From Tragulus kanchil (taxonomy: Eukaryota; Chordata; Mammalia; Artiodactyla; Tragulidae): a stretch of 64,000 bases of DNA. Positions 12,042 to 22,676 of the stretch are shown in pieces (the stretch's first letter is position 1; each line of letters begins with the position of its first letter). Where the stretch lies: contig JAIOJX010000026.1 of assembly GCA_022376925.1 (NCBI GenBank), positions 202,592,400 through 202,656,399 on the forward strand, given 5' to 3'. Position numbers and translations under genes: made by a program. The notes under the pieces were generated by a model. That model was given only the letters and a program-made list of their open reading frames with translations. It ran no database searches and had not been told where the DNA came from.

Positions 12042-12060
12042 GTAGCGCCATCTGCTGTCA
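12042..12060 (-). promoter_or_regulatory. Candidate CTCF-type site
   Basis: The plus strand reads tagcgccatctgctgtca. Its reverse complement fits the CTCF core CCASYAGRKGGCRS at 13 of 14 positions plus the following TA. It is not in a recognised repeat. Sequence match only; binding is not shown. A duplicate lies at 13135-13153. Confidence 0.4.
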
Positions 12061-12479
12061 CAAAGGTGAATTACTTCTAACACGTTTAATTCAGCAATTT
12101 TATTGAACAGATTTGGTATCGGATGCTTTGCTAGATTCTCTGGACAAAGTGATTAATCCACATGCTCGATAAGCTTAGAGGCTCGCAGGTCCGTTGTAAA
12201 CTGTGCCTGAGAAGGAAAAAAACGGAGACCTTGTCGCCACAGATCTTTCAAATCTATTCAGAAAGTGAGGTCTAGCACCAAGAAAAAAAAAAAAAAATGC
12301 CTGGCGTACAGTGAAATTCAAAAAGCATAACTCTCAGTAGGAGAGCCGTGGGAGTGCTGGGAGGCGCTGAGATTAACTAATGGAACACTTGGAAACGTAT
12401 TCGAAGGAGGGAATCTGGGATTTCTTTTTATGACACAAGGTGGGGAGGCTCTGCATGTTTATGAAGAGAGAAGTGATAA

Positions 12480-12855
12480 TAAAACTGGGAGAAAATAACT
12501 GCAAGAGAAACAACTGACAAAAGACTAATATCCAAAAGGTCATACAGTTCAACATCTGAAAAACTAGCAACTCAATCAAAAAATATGTAGAAGGCCTAAC
12601 CAGACTTTTTTCTAAAGAAGACATACAGATGACCAATAAACATACGAAAGGAGTCTCAACGTCACTTGTTATTAGAGAAAGGCAAATAAAAACTACAATG
12701 CAATATCACCTCACACCAGTCAGGATGGCCTCAGAAAGAATTCTACAAACAACAAATGCCTGTAGAGGGTATGGAGAAAAGGGAGCCCTCTGGCACTGTT
12801 GGCGGGAATGTAAATTGATACGGGCACTGTGGAGAACAGTATGGAGAAAATAAAC
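12480..12855 (+). mobile_element. Older L1 fragment, ORF2 3' region
   Basis: Shows degraded ORF2p C-terminal text: [20 protein letters not shown] and [20 protein letters not shown]. In-frame stops and internal losses show it is older than the L1 at 10069. It is interrupted downstream by a CHR SINE. The same fragment recurs at 13573-13948 because of duplication 4, and the L1 resumes at about 14310. Confidence 0.85.
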
Positions 12856-12863
12856 AGAAATAG

Positions 12864-13070
12864 GACTTTCCTGGTGGTGCAGTGGGTAAGAATCCACCAG
12901 CCTGTGCAGGAGAAGGGCTCGATCTCTGGTCTGAAAAGATTCCACATTCTGTGGAGGAACTAAGCCCATGGGTCACAACTACTGAGTTTGTGCTCTGCAA
13001 CAAGAGAAGCCGCTGCAATGAGAAGCCTGTCATACTGCAATAAAGAGTTTGAGTAGCCCATTCACTTTTC
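12864..13070 (+). mobile_element. CHR-type (tRNA-Glu) SINE, copy cut at duplication end
   Basis: Begins actttcctggtggtgcagtg, followed by aactactgagtttgtgctct and caacaagagaagccgctg. The 3' end is garbled at the duplication junction. The fuller copy is at 13957. Confidence 0.8.
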
Positions 13071-13956
13071 CCTGCAACAAGAGAACTTAAATGTTTAATA
13101 TCATAACCAAAACTAAGGCTTAAACGCTTTAAATGTAGCGCCATCTGCTGTCACAAAGGTGAATTACTTCTAACACGTTTAATTCAGCAATTTTATTGAA
13201 CAGATTTGGTATCGGATGCTTTGCTAGATTCTCTGGACAAAGTGATTAATCCACATGCTCGATAAGCTTAGAGTCTCGCAGGTCCGTTGTAAACTGTGCC
13301 TGAGAAGGAAAAAAACGGAGACCTTGTCGCCACAGATCTTTCAAATCTATTCAGAAAGTGAGGTCTAGCACCAAGAAAAAAAAAAAAAAATGCCTGGCGT
13401 ACAGTGAAATTCAAAAAGCATAACTCTCAGTAGGAGAGCCGTGGGAGTGCTGGGAGGCGCTGAGATTAACTAATGGAACACTTGGAAACGTATTCGAAGG
13501 AGGGAATCTGGGATTTCTTTTTATGACACAAGGTGGGGAGGCTCTGCATGTTTATGAAGAGAGAAGTGATAATAAAACTGGGAGAAAATAACTGCAAGAG
13601 AAACAACTGACAAAAGACTAATATCCAAAAGGTCATACAGTTCAACATCTGAAAAACTAGCAACTCAATCAAAAAATATGTAGAAGGCCTAACCAGACTT
13701 TTTTCTAAAGAAGACATACAGATGACCAATAAACATACGAAAGGAGTCTCAACGTCACTTGTTATTAGAGAAAGGCAAATAAAAACTACAATGCAATATC
13801 ACCTCACACCAGTCAGGATGGCCTCAGAAAGAATTCTACAAACAACAAATGCCTGTAGAGGGTATGGAGAAAAGGGAGCCCTCTGGCACTGTTGGCGGGA
13901 ATGTAAATTGATACGGGCACTGTGGAGAACAGTATGGAGAAAATAAACAGAAATAG

Positions 13957-14260
13957 GACTTTCCTGGTGGTGCAGTGGGTAAGAATCCACCAGCCTGTGC
14001 AGGAGAAGGGCTCGATCTCTGGTCTGAAAAGATTCCACATTCTGTGGAGGAACTAAGCCCATGGGTCACAACTACTGAGTTTGTGCTCTGCAACAAGAGA
14101 AGCCGCTGCAATGAGAAGCCTGTCATACTGCAATAAAGAGTAGTCCCCTCACACCCCAAAAAAGAGTAGCCCCCATTCACTTTCTAGAGAAAGCCCGTAC
14201 AAAGCAACAAAGACCCAGCACAACCAAAACTTTAAAATTTTTTAAAAGAACTTAGTTTTT
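13957..14260 (+). mobile_element. CHR-type (tRNA-Glu) SINE, complete copy
   Basis: Same insertion as at 12864, here with the full 3' part (agagaaagcccgtacaaagc, acccagcacaaccaaaac) and an A/T-rich tail. It sits inside the older L1. Confidence 0.85.
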
Positions 14261-14309
14261 TTTAAAAAAAAAACACAAAGAAATAAACAAACAAAAAATC
14301 CCAGAGAAA

Positions 14310-14985
14310 TAAAACTGCCATTTCACCAGCAATCCCTCTACTGAGCAAATACCCTGAGAAAATCACAATTCAGGAAGTCACATGTATTCCAATGCTTGTT
14401 GCTGCACTATTTCTAATAGCCAGGACCTGGAAGCAAGCTAGATTTCCACTGACAGATGAATGGATAAAGTAATTGCGGTACATATATACAATGGAATATT
14501 ATTCAGCTGTAAAAAGGGAACAAGTGGGAATCAGTTGAACTGAGGTAAATAAACCCAGAGTCTGCTATAGAGAGTAAAGTAAGTCAGAAAGAGAAAATAA
14601 ATATCGTATACTAATGCATAACCAGAAAAATGGTCCTGATGAGCCTATTTACAGAGATGGAATGAAGATGCACATGTAGAGAACAGATCTGTGGATTCAG
14701 TGGGGAAGGCGAGGGTGAGATGAATTGAGAAAGTATAACTGGCATGTATACACCACCACGTGTAAAATAGTCCATCTACTGGGAAGCTCCTCTATAACGC
14801 AGGGAGCTCCGCCAGGTGCTCTGTGATGATTAGAGGGGTGGGATGGAAGGAGAGTGGAGGTGGGAGGAAAGTTCAAGAGAGAGGGGATACATAATTATAG
14901 TTGTGGCTGATTCGTGTTGTCATATAGCAGAAACCAACACAACATTGTAAAGCAATTGTCCTTCACTTAAAAATAAATTTAAAAC
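14310..14985 (+). mobile_element. Older L1, 3' end and 3'UTR (after the SINE)
   Basis: Continues the L1 interrupted by the CHR SINE. Landmarks are gctgcactatttctaatagc, acatatatacaatggaatat, and the ruminant L1 3'UTR motif gtaaagcaattgtccttcac. It runs into aaaataaatttaaaa. Confidence 0.85.
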
Positions 14986-15064
14986 ACAGATAATAAAGGA
15001 ATCATTCCATTTCAAAAAAAAAGAACTCTAGTATTCTAGGAAAATTAACCTTCCATTGTTGTAT

Positions 15065-15079
15065 AAAATGCATTCACTT
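15065..15079 (+). repeat. Target-site duplication, 5' copy (CYB5R4 retrocopy)
   Basis: aaaatgcattcactt sits immediately before the GC-rich leader of the retrocopy. The same 15 bases follow the poly(A) at 18470-18484. The bottom-strand nick implied is TTTT/A, the usual L1 endonuclease preference. Confidence 0.88.
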
Positions 15080-16890
15080 GGGGGCTTGGCCTCTGCCCGG
15101 CCTCGGAGCCGGAGCGGGAGGTGCTGCCCCAGAGGGGTTGAGCCAAGCTGTCCCGTTGGGCGGCGGACCCCGGGCAGGGCCCGGGCCAAGCGTCCAGGAC
15201 GCTGAACGTCCCTTCTCAGTCTTTCCCGGGCCCCAGCTCTCAGCAGCGCGTCGCCTCCGGGGGACATAGCAAGGTCCCTCTGAAACAGGGCAGAAGTCTC
15301 ATGGATTGGATTAGACTGACCAAAAGTGGAAAGGACCTGACGGGATTAAAAGGCAGGTTAAGTGAAGTAACTGAAGAAGAACTTAAAAAACACAACAAAA
15401 AAGATGATTGTTGGATATGCATAAGAGGCTTTGTTTATAATGTCAGCCCATATATGGAGTATCATCCTGGTGGAGAAGACGAATTTATGAGAGCAGCAGG
15501 ATCAGATGGTACTGAACTCTTTGATCAGGTTCATCGTTGGGTCAACTATGAATCTATGCTGAAAGAATGCCTGGTGGGCAGGATGGCCATGAAACCTGCA
15601 GTTGCTAAAGACTGTTGTGAGGAAAAGAAAGTCTTAAATGGCATGCTTCCTCAGAGTCAAGTGACAGATACACTTGCCAAAGAAGGACCTAGTTCTCCAA
15701 GCTATGACTGGTTCCAGACAGACTCTTCAGTCACGATTGTCATATATACTAAACAGAAGGATATCAATTTAGATTCAGTAATAGTTGATCATCGGGATGA
15801 TTCCTTTAGAGCAGAGACAGTTATCAAGGATTATTCGTATCTTGTACATATGGGCCTAAGTCATGAAATTCAGGAAGATTTTTCTGTGCAAGTTGTTGAG
15901 AATGTGGGGAAAATAGAGATTGTCCTGAAGAAAAAAGAGAGTATTTCTTGGAAACGCCTTGGTGATCCCCTGGAGAATCATAATTCACTTATTCCAAAGA
16001 AAGATACAGGTTTGTACTACAGGAAGTGCCAGTTGATTTCCAAGGAAGGTGTGACTCATGATACGAAGCTGTTCTGCTTGATGCTGCCACCAGGCACAGA
16101 TCTCCAGGTGCCAGTCAGGCAACACGTTTACCTCAAGCTAACTATTACAGGTACTGAAATTGTGAAGCCATATACACCTGTATCTGATTCCTTATTCTCA
16201 GAGTTCAAGGAACCAGTTCTTCCCAACAATAAATACATCTACTTTTTGATCAAAATCTACCCTGCTGGATTCTTCACACCAGAGCTCGATCATCTTCAGA
16301 TTGGAGATTATGTTTCCATGAGCAATCCCGAAGGCAATTTTAAAGTATCCCAGCTCCAGGAATTGGAAGATCTCTTTTAATTGGCAGCAGGAACAGGTTT
16401 CACACCAATGCTTAAAGTACTGAATTATGCTTTGACTGAAATACCCAGCCTCAGGAAAGTGAAGCTGATGTTCTTCAATAAGACAGAGGATGACATAATT
16501 TGGAGAAGCCAGTTGGAAAAATTAGCATTTAAGGATAAAAGATTTGATGTTGAATTTGTCCTCTCAGCACCTACTTCGGAATGGAGTGGCAAACAGGGAT
16601 ACATTTCACCAGCACTACTTTCTGAATTTTTGAAATGAAGTTCAGACACATCCAAAGTCCTCATCTGCCTTTGTGGACCAACGCCATTTACAGAGCAAGG
16701 AATGACGATGCTGCACGATCTGAACTTCTCCAAAGACGAAGTCCACAGTTTCACAGCATGACAAAGAGCTGCTACTCCTGTCTTCTCATTTTATTACTTA
16801 GGGTTTTTAAGAGACCATTTTGTACATAAAACCCAGAATCCAGGTTTCAGTTTCCTAAATGAAATCAAATGTTACTTCATTATAGATACC
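15080..16890 (+). pseudogene. CYB5R4: CYB5R4 (NCB5OR) processed pseudogene, main copy
   Basis: Intronless copy of cytochrome b5 reductase 4, an ER-associated flavohaemoprotein fusing cytochrome b5, CS and b5-reductase domains. The CpG-rich leader spans 15080-15198. The reading frame runs without a frameshift from codon 1 at 15199 to the TGA at 16759, 520 codons against about 521 residues in the human protein. Codon 1 is ACG instead of ATG. Visible motifs are HPGG with haem-ligand histidines at codons 89 and 112 (VHRW), the CS domain from SYDWFQTD, the flavin-binding KPYTPVS, the NAD-binding AAGTGFTPM, and LCGPTPFTEQGM. Two further lesions are TAA at 16378 (codon 394, from Leu) and TGA at 16636 (codon 480, from Arg CGA). 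Lack of introns, poly(A) and target-site duplication show L1-mediated retrotransposition. An initiation at Met35 (15301) could give at most a truncated b5-CS product. The 3'UTR part near 16785-16850 lacks bases present in the second copy and breaks off at the duplication junction. Confidence 0.95.
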
Positions 16891-18080
16891 TTTTGACAGA
16901 CTCTTCAGTCACGATTGTCATATATACTAAACAGAAGGATATCAATTTAGATTCAGTAATAGTTGATCATCGGGATGATTCCTTTAGAGCAGAGACAGTT
17001 ATCAAGGATTATTCGTATCTTGTACATATGGTCCTAAGTCATGAAATTCAGGAAGATTTTTCTGTGCAAGTTGTTGAGAATGTGGGGAAAATAGAGATTG
17101 TCCTGAAGAAAAAAGAGAGTATTTCTTGGAAACGCCTTGGTGATCCCCTGGAGAATCATAATTCACTTATTCCAAAGAAAGATACAGGTTTGTACTACAG
17201 GAAGTGCCAGTTGATTTCCAAGGAAGGTGTGACTCATGATACGAAGCTGTTCTGCTTGATGCTGCCACCAGGCACAGATCTCCAGGTGCCAGTCAGGCAA
17301 CACGTTTACCTCAAGCTAACTATTACAGGTACTGAAATTGTGAAGCCATATACACCTGTATCTGATTCCTTATTCTCAGAGTTCAAGGAACCAGTTCTTC
17401 CCAACAATAAATACATCTACTTTTTGATCAAAATCTACCCTGCTGGATTCTTCACACCAGAGCTCGATCATCTTCAGATTGGAGATTATGTTTCCATGAG
17501 CAATCCCGAAGGCAATTTTAAAGTATCCCAGCTCCAGGAATTGGAAGATCTCTTTTAATTGGCAGCAGGAACAGGTTTCACACCAATGCTTAAAGTACTG
17601 AATTATGCTTTGACTGAAATACCCAGCCTCAGGAAAGTGAAGCTGATGTTCTTCAATAAGACAGAGGATGACATAATTTGGAGAAGCCAGTTGGAAAAAT
17701 TAGCATTTAAGGATAAAAGATTTGATGTTGAATTTGTCCTCTCAGCACCTACTTCGGAATGGAGTGGCAAACAGGGATACATTTCACCAGCACTACTTTC
17801 TGAATTTTTGAAACGAAGTTCAGACACATCCAAAGTCCTCATCTGCCTTTGTGGACCAACGCCATTTACAGAGCAAGGAATGACGATGCTGCACGATCTG
17901 AACTTCTCCAAAGACGAAGTCCACAGTTTCACAGCATGACAAAGAGCTGCTACTCCTGTCTTCTCTGAATTTGTGATTACTTAGGGGTTTTTTTAAGAGA
18001 CCATTTTTGTACATACTAAAAGGTTAACTAGAATCCAGGTTTCAGTTTCCTAAATGAAATCAAATGTTACTTCATTATAG
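15717..18080. repeat. Direct tandem duplication 5 (15717-16890 / 16895-18080), offset 1178 bp
   Basis: The sequence steps back from the 3'UTR (cattatagatacc) into the middle of the coding region (gactcttcagtcacgattgt). Copies differ by G/T near 15855/17033 (Gly/Val codon), T/C at 16636/17814 (stop/Arg), and clustered deletions in the last ~100 bases of copy 1. Confidence 0.95.
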
Positions 18081-18473
18081 ATACCTTGTGGACTTTATTT
18101 TGTACCATAACTTATTTTACTACTGATATTGGTCCTTAAAAGTCAATCATGGCGACAAGAGCATATAGGATTCTTTGTTTTGAATCACAAAGTTCCTTAC
18201 CATGTAAACTGTATCACTGTTTTACAATAAGTTTTCGTGTTTTATGACATGATAAATGATCATTTTGATCACCTTTCTATGCTGTACAATGTCTGATTAG
18301 CAATACAAATTAAATTTTACATTGCACTGTAAACTCAGGAAATGATCATTTATGTCCTTGTTCTTACTATGAAAACATGGAATGTTATAACTTATTAAGT
18401 GATCCAAATGTTTTGTGTGTTTCTGGCCTTGATACAGAGTAGAATAAAAATATACTTAAGTAAAAAAAAAAAA
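16895..18473 (+). pseudogene. CYB5R4: CYB5R4 retrocopy, second partial copy with true 3' end
   Basis: Repeats the coding region from about codon 175 to the TGA at 17937, then a fuller 3'UTR, an AATAAA signal at 18443 and a 12-base poly(A) at 18462-18473. It keeps the TAA at 17556 but has CGA (Arg) at 17814 where the other two copies have TGA. It is not an independent gene copy: the 5' target-site duplication precedes copy 1 and its partner follows this poly(A), so both belong to one insertion. Confidence 0.92.
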
Positions 18474-18484
18474 TGCATTCACTT
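18470..18484 (+). repeat. Target-site duplication, 3' copy (CYB5R4 retrocopy)
   Basis: Same 15 bases as at 15065, directly after the poly(A). Further copies near 19561 and 20621 come from duplications 6 and 7. Confidence 0.85.
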
Positions 18485-18729
18485 AAGGATTGGACTGAAG
18501 CAGAAAGAATTATTGAGATGTACATACTAACAGCCAGGATGATAAAAATCTGAATCAACTTGATTTCAAAGCAGGAGAATCAACAGTCACTTGGGCAAAT
18601 GTGATGTATCAGACTTTTTGAGACACACAAACACAAAGAAAATATGTGGTGTGGCAAAAATGGACAAGTGAATACGGATGCCCATAACCAACCTCTGCTC
18701 CTACATGGCTTAAAAGAAAATAAAAGTTT

Positions 18730-19564
18730 GATGTTCTTGATGTCAATAAGACAGAGGAGGACATAATTTGGAGAAGCCAGTTGGAAAAATTAGCATTTAA
18801 GGATAAAAGATTTGATGTTGAATTTGTCCTCTCAGCACCTACTTCGGAATGGAGTGGCAAACAGGGATACATTTCACCAGCACTACTTTCTGAATTTTTG
18901 AAATGAAGTTCAGACACATCCAAAGTCCTCATCTGCCTTTGTGGACCAACGCCATTTACAGAGCAAGGAATGACGATGCTGCACGATCTGAACTTCTCCA
19001 AAGACGAAGTCCACAGTTTCACAGCATGACAAAGAGCTGCTACTCCTGTCTTCTCTGAATTTGTGATTACTTAGGGGTTTTTTTAAGAGACCATTTTGTA
19101 CATACTAAAAGGTTAACTAGAATCCAGGTTTCAGTTTCCTAAATGAAATCAAATGTTACTTCATTATAGATACCTTGTGGACTTTATTTTGTACCATAAC
19201 TTATTTTACTACTGATATTGGTCCTTAAAAGTCAATCATGGCGACAAGAGCATATAGGATTCTTTGTTTTGAATCACAAAGTTCCTTACCATGTAAACTG
19301 TATCACTGTTTTACAATAAGTTTTCGTGTTTTATGACATGATAAATGATCATTTTGATCACCTTTCTATGCTGTACAATGTCTGATTAGCAATACAAATT
19401 AAATTTTACATTGCACTGTAAACTCAGGAAATGATCATTTATGTCCTTGTTCTTACTATGAAAACATGGAATGTTATAACTTATTAAGTGATCCAAATGT
19501 TTTGTGTGTTTCTGGCCTTGATACAGAGTAGAATAAAAATATACTTAAGTAAAAAAAAAAAAAA
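18730..19564 (+). pseudogene. CYB5R4: CYB5R4 retrocopy, third partial copy
   Basis: C-terminal coding piece from NKTEDDIIWRS-equivalent codons (one changed base, gaggagg for gaggatg), TGA at codon-480 position (18903-18905), final TGA at 19027, full 3'UTR and a 15-base poly(A). Duplication artefact of the same insertion. Confidence 0.9.
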
Positions 19565-21606
19565 ATGCATTCACTTAAGGATTGGACTGAAGCAGAAAGA
19601 ATTATTGAGATGTACATACTAACAGCCAGGATGATAAAAATCTGAACCAACTTGATTTCAAAGCAGGAGAATCAACAGTCACTTGGGCAAATGTGATGTA
19701 TCAGACTTTTTGAGACACACAAACACAAAGAAAATATGTGGTGTGGCAAAAATGGACAAGTGAATATGGATGCCCATAACCAACCTCTGCTCCTACACTC
19801 AGGCAAACTTAGTCACTCCTATAAGTAGAACACAGGCAAAGATGAAATCACACTTTTAAGTACTTCTGTCTCTGAAAAATTGTTCTTCTGAATATAAAAT
19901 GAGTTCAATACATTGCAAGTAAACATCTTACAAATAACAAGAAGCAAATGTGTATCATTCCAATCTTATATGAAGACCATACAGAACAGAATTATGACCC
20001 CCAGCCCACCGATGTAAAGGACACAGTCTGCAGAAACATGAACTGAAATATTCAAGGAGTTGCTCTGACTGATTGACTGGTCTGCTTTAAAAAGACAGAT
20101 CTTTTCATTTTGAAACATGTCATTGGAAATTTTCCAAAGGGTATTTTTTAAAATATCTTTTTCTGTCTTACTTATACAGAAAAAGTATATTTTTGTATTC
20201 TTCAATTTATGAATTCACAATACTTCAGGTCCATATTATAAATTGATCATATAATTTGTTGTTCAGATGGGGATAATTTAGAGTGTGAAAGGAGATGAGA
20301 CAGATACTAGACGGGCTGCACTGCAGCAGTCCTCAGATCTGTGGACCACTGTGGTGTGCACTAGTCATGATTGTGAGTGGAATTTGCCTGGGACACCTCT
20401 GAGTGTATCCACCCTCAAGCACATCCCATGCATCCCGTCTTATTGCTTTCTTCTGTCAAACAAGGTTTGCTCTAACAGTTTACCAAACTTGGAAAATCTT
20501 GAATTAGCCGTTGACCTTGTTCTTCATTTGTACAGTCGGTAAGTCCCGGGGCCCCTGTAACCTTGCTTTTTGTGTTTCTGGCCTTGATACAGAGTAGAAT
20601 AAAATATACTTAAGTAAAAAAAAATGCATTCACTTAAGGATTGGACTGAAGCAGAAAGAATTATTGAGATGTACATACTAACAGCCAGGATGATAAAAAT
20701 CTGAACCAACTTGATTTCAAAGCAGGAGAATCAACAGTCACTTGGGCAAATGTGATGTATCAGACTTTTTGAGACACACAAACACAAAGAAAATATGTGG
20801 TGTGGCAAAAATGGACAAGTGAATACGGATGCCCATAACCAACCTCTGCTCCTACACTCAGGCAAACTTAGTCACTCCTATAAGTAGAACACAGGCAAAG
20901 ATGAAATCACACTTTTAAGTACTTCTGTCTCTGAAAAATTGTTCTTCTGAATATAAAATGAGTTCAATACATTGCAAGTAAACATCTTACAAATAACAAG
21001 AAGCAAATGTGTATCATTCCAATCTTATATGAAGACCATACAGAACAGAATTATGACCCCCAGCCCACCGATGTAAAGGACACAGTCTGCAGAAACATGA
21101 ACTGAAATATTCAAGGAGTTGCTCTGACTGATTGACTGGTCTGCTTTAAAAAGACAGATCTTTTCATTTTGAAACATGTCATTGGAAATTTTCCAAAGGG
21201 TATTTTTTAAAATATCTTTTTCTGTCTTACTTATACAGAAAAAGTATATTTTTGTATTCTTCAATTTATGAATTCACAATACTTCAGGTCCATATTATAA
21301 ATTGATCATATAATTTGTTGTTCAGATGGGGATAATTTAGAGTGTGAAAGGAGATGAGACAGATACTAGACGGGCTGCACTGCAGCAGTCCTCAGATCTG
21401 TGGACCACTGTGGTGTGCACTAGTCATGATTGTGAGTGGAATTTGCCTGGGACACCTCTGAGTGTATCCACCCTCAAGCACATCCCATGCATCCCGTCTT
21501 ATTGCTTTCTTCTGTCAAACAAGGTTTGCTCTAACAGTTTACCAAACTTGGAAAATCTTGAATTAGCCGTTGACCTTGTTCTTCATTTTTGTACAGTCGG
21601 TAAGTC
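19502..21606. repeat. Direct tandem duplication 7 (19502-20545 / ~20570-21606), offset 1059 bp
   Basis: Carries the last ~60 bases of the retrocopy 3'UTR, its poly(A) (15 versus 9 A), and about 950 bp of 3' flank. A filler of about 24 bases (ccggggcccctgtaaccttg and on) sits at the junction and matches neither copy. Confidence 0.94.
19800..20545. other. Intergenic 3' flank of the retrocopy
   Basis: No repeat or gene recognised. A 79-codon minus frame at 19966-20205 and an 85-codon plus frame at 20285-20542 have no identifiable domains. Repeated at about 20859-21606. Confidence 0.4.
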
Positions 21607-22328
21607 ATGTCTAACTGTTTGTGACCCCATGGACTGCGGCACACCAGGCTCTCCTGTCCTTCACTATCTTTCAGAGTTTGTTCAAATGCATGACCATTGA
21701 GTCAATGATGCCACCCAACTGTCTCATACTATGTCATCCCTTTCTCCTCCTGACCTCAATCTTTCCCAGCATCAGGGTCTTTTCCAGGGAGTTTGTTCTT
21801 TGAATGAGGCGGCCAAAGCATTGGCGCTTCAGCTTCAGCCTCAGTCCTTTCAATGAATATTCAGGATTGATTTCCTTTAGGACTGACTGGTTTGAGTTCC
21901 TTGTAGTTCATGGAAATGTCAAGAGTCTTCTCCAACACCACAGTTCAAAAGCATCAATTCTTTGGCACTCAGCCTTTATGCTCCAACTCTCACATGACTA
22001 CTGGAAAAACCATAGCTTGGATTATATAGATGTTTGCTGGCAAAATGATGTCTCTGCTTCTTAGTATGCTGTCTAGGTTTGTCATAGCTTTCCTTCCAAG
22101 AAACAAACATCTCTTCATTTCATGGCTGTAGTCACCATTCACAATGGTTTTGGAAGCCAAAAAAATATAATCTGTCACTCGTCCACTTTTTCTCCTGCTA
22201 TTTGCCGTGAAGTGATGGGCCTGGATGCCATGATCTTAGTTTTTAATTTTGAGTTTCAAGTCAGCTTCTGTGCACATCTCAGAATCTACCTCTGCAGGAG
22301 AGGGACATCCCATTAATTGCTCTGCCGC
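21597..22328 (-). mobile_element. BovB (RTE) LINE 3' portion (minus)
   Basis: Read on the minus strand, the segment encodes the C-terminal part of BovB reverse transcriptase: RKAMTNLDSILRSRDIILPA and IQAMVFPVVM, then a decayed region down to the 3' end (cttacc gactgtac). Frameshifts and stops break the frame. BovB is the RTE element that supplies the 3' ends of Bov-A/Bov-tA SINEs. The adjacent (CA)n at 22329 marks the upstream limit here. Confidence 0.88.
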
Positions 22329-22348
22329 CACACACACACACACACACA
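22329..22348. repeat. (CA)n microsatellite
   Basis: Pure CA dinucleotide run next to the BovB segment; second copy at 23412-23432. Confidence 0.9.
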
Positions 22349-22676
22349 AGAATAAAAACAAAAGAAAAAATGAGAGTCAAATGAGACAATGGCGATGAGA
22401 ATGTGTTGAAACTATAAAGTGTTACACACACAGAGCCACTGCTAAGGGAAAGTAGAGAAAACAGGACCCATGGGAGCAGACATTGTTGACATTCTGTTCA
22501 GGAGAGAAAGACTCAACCAGTCTGTTGACTGATGGGAGTGAGAGCTTCCTGGCATCACTCAAACCAAAGTTCCCAGTGGTGCAATCAGGTGGCCGTCACT
22601 TCTGCTCCTGTTCCACAGTTGTAACTAAATTGGAAAATCTTGAATTAGCCGTTGACCTTGTTCTTCATTTTTGTAC

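Larger units (their letters stand above)
12001..14183. repeat. Direct tandem duplication 4 (12001-13070 / 13094-14183), offset 1093 bp
   Basis: Restarts at tttaatatcataaccaaaac. Interior is nearly identical, with a G/T difference near 12180/13273. The end of copy 1 (gagtttgagtagcccattca) is shortened relative to copy 2 (gagtagtcccctcacacccc and onward). It contains an L1 fragment and a CHR SINE, so all minus- and plus-strand frames here appear twice. Confidence 0.95.
17656..19796. repeat. Direct tandem duplication 6 (17656-18705 / ~18730-19796), offset ~1091 bp
   Basis: After the 3' flank of the retrocopy reaches ctcctaca at 18705, about 25-40 unmatched bases follow. The sequence then steps back into the coding region at aataagacagagg (18746). 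It overlaps duplication 5, so the CYB5R4 C-terminal segment appears three times. Confidence 0.93.

Noticed and set aside
15301..17939. CYB5R4 as two or three functional genes
   Set aside because: No introns, start codon lost, an in-frame TAA in copies 1 and 2, and one pair of target-site duplications. One disabled retrocopy explains everything.
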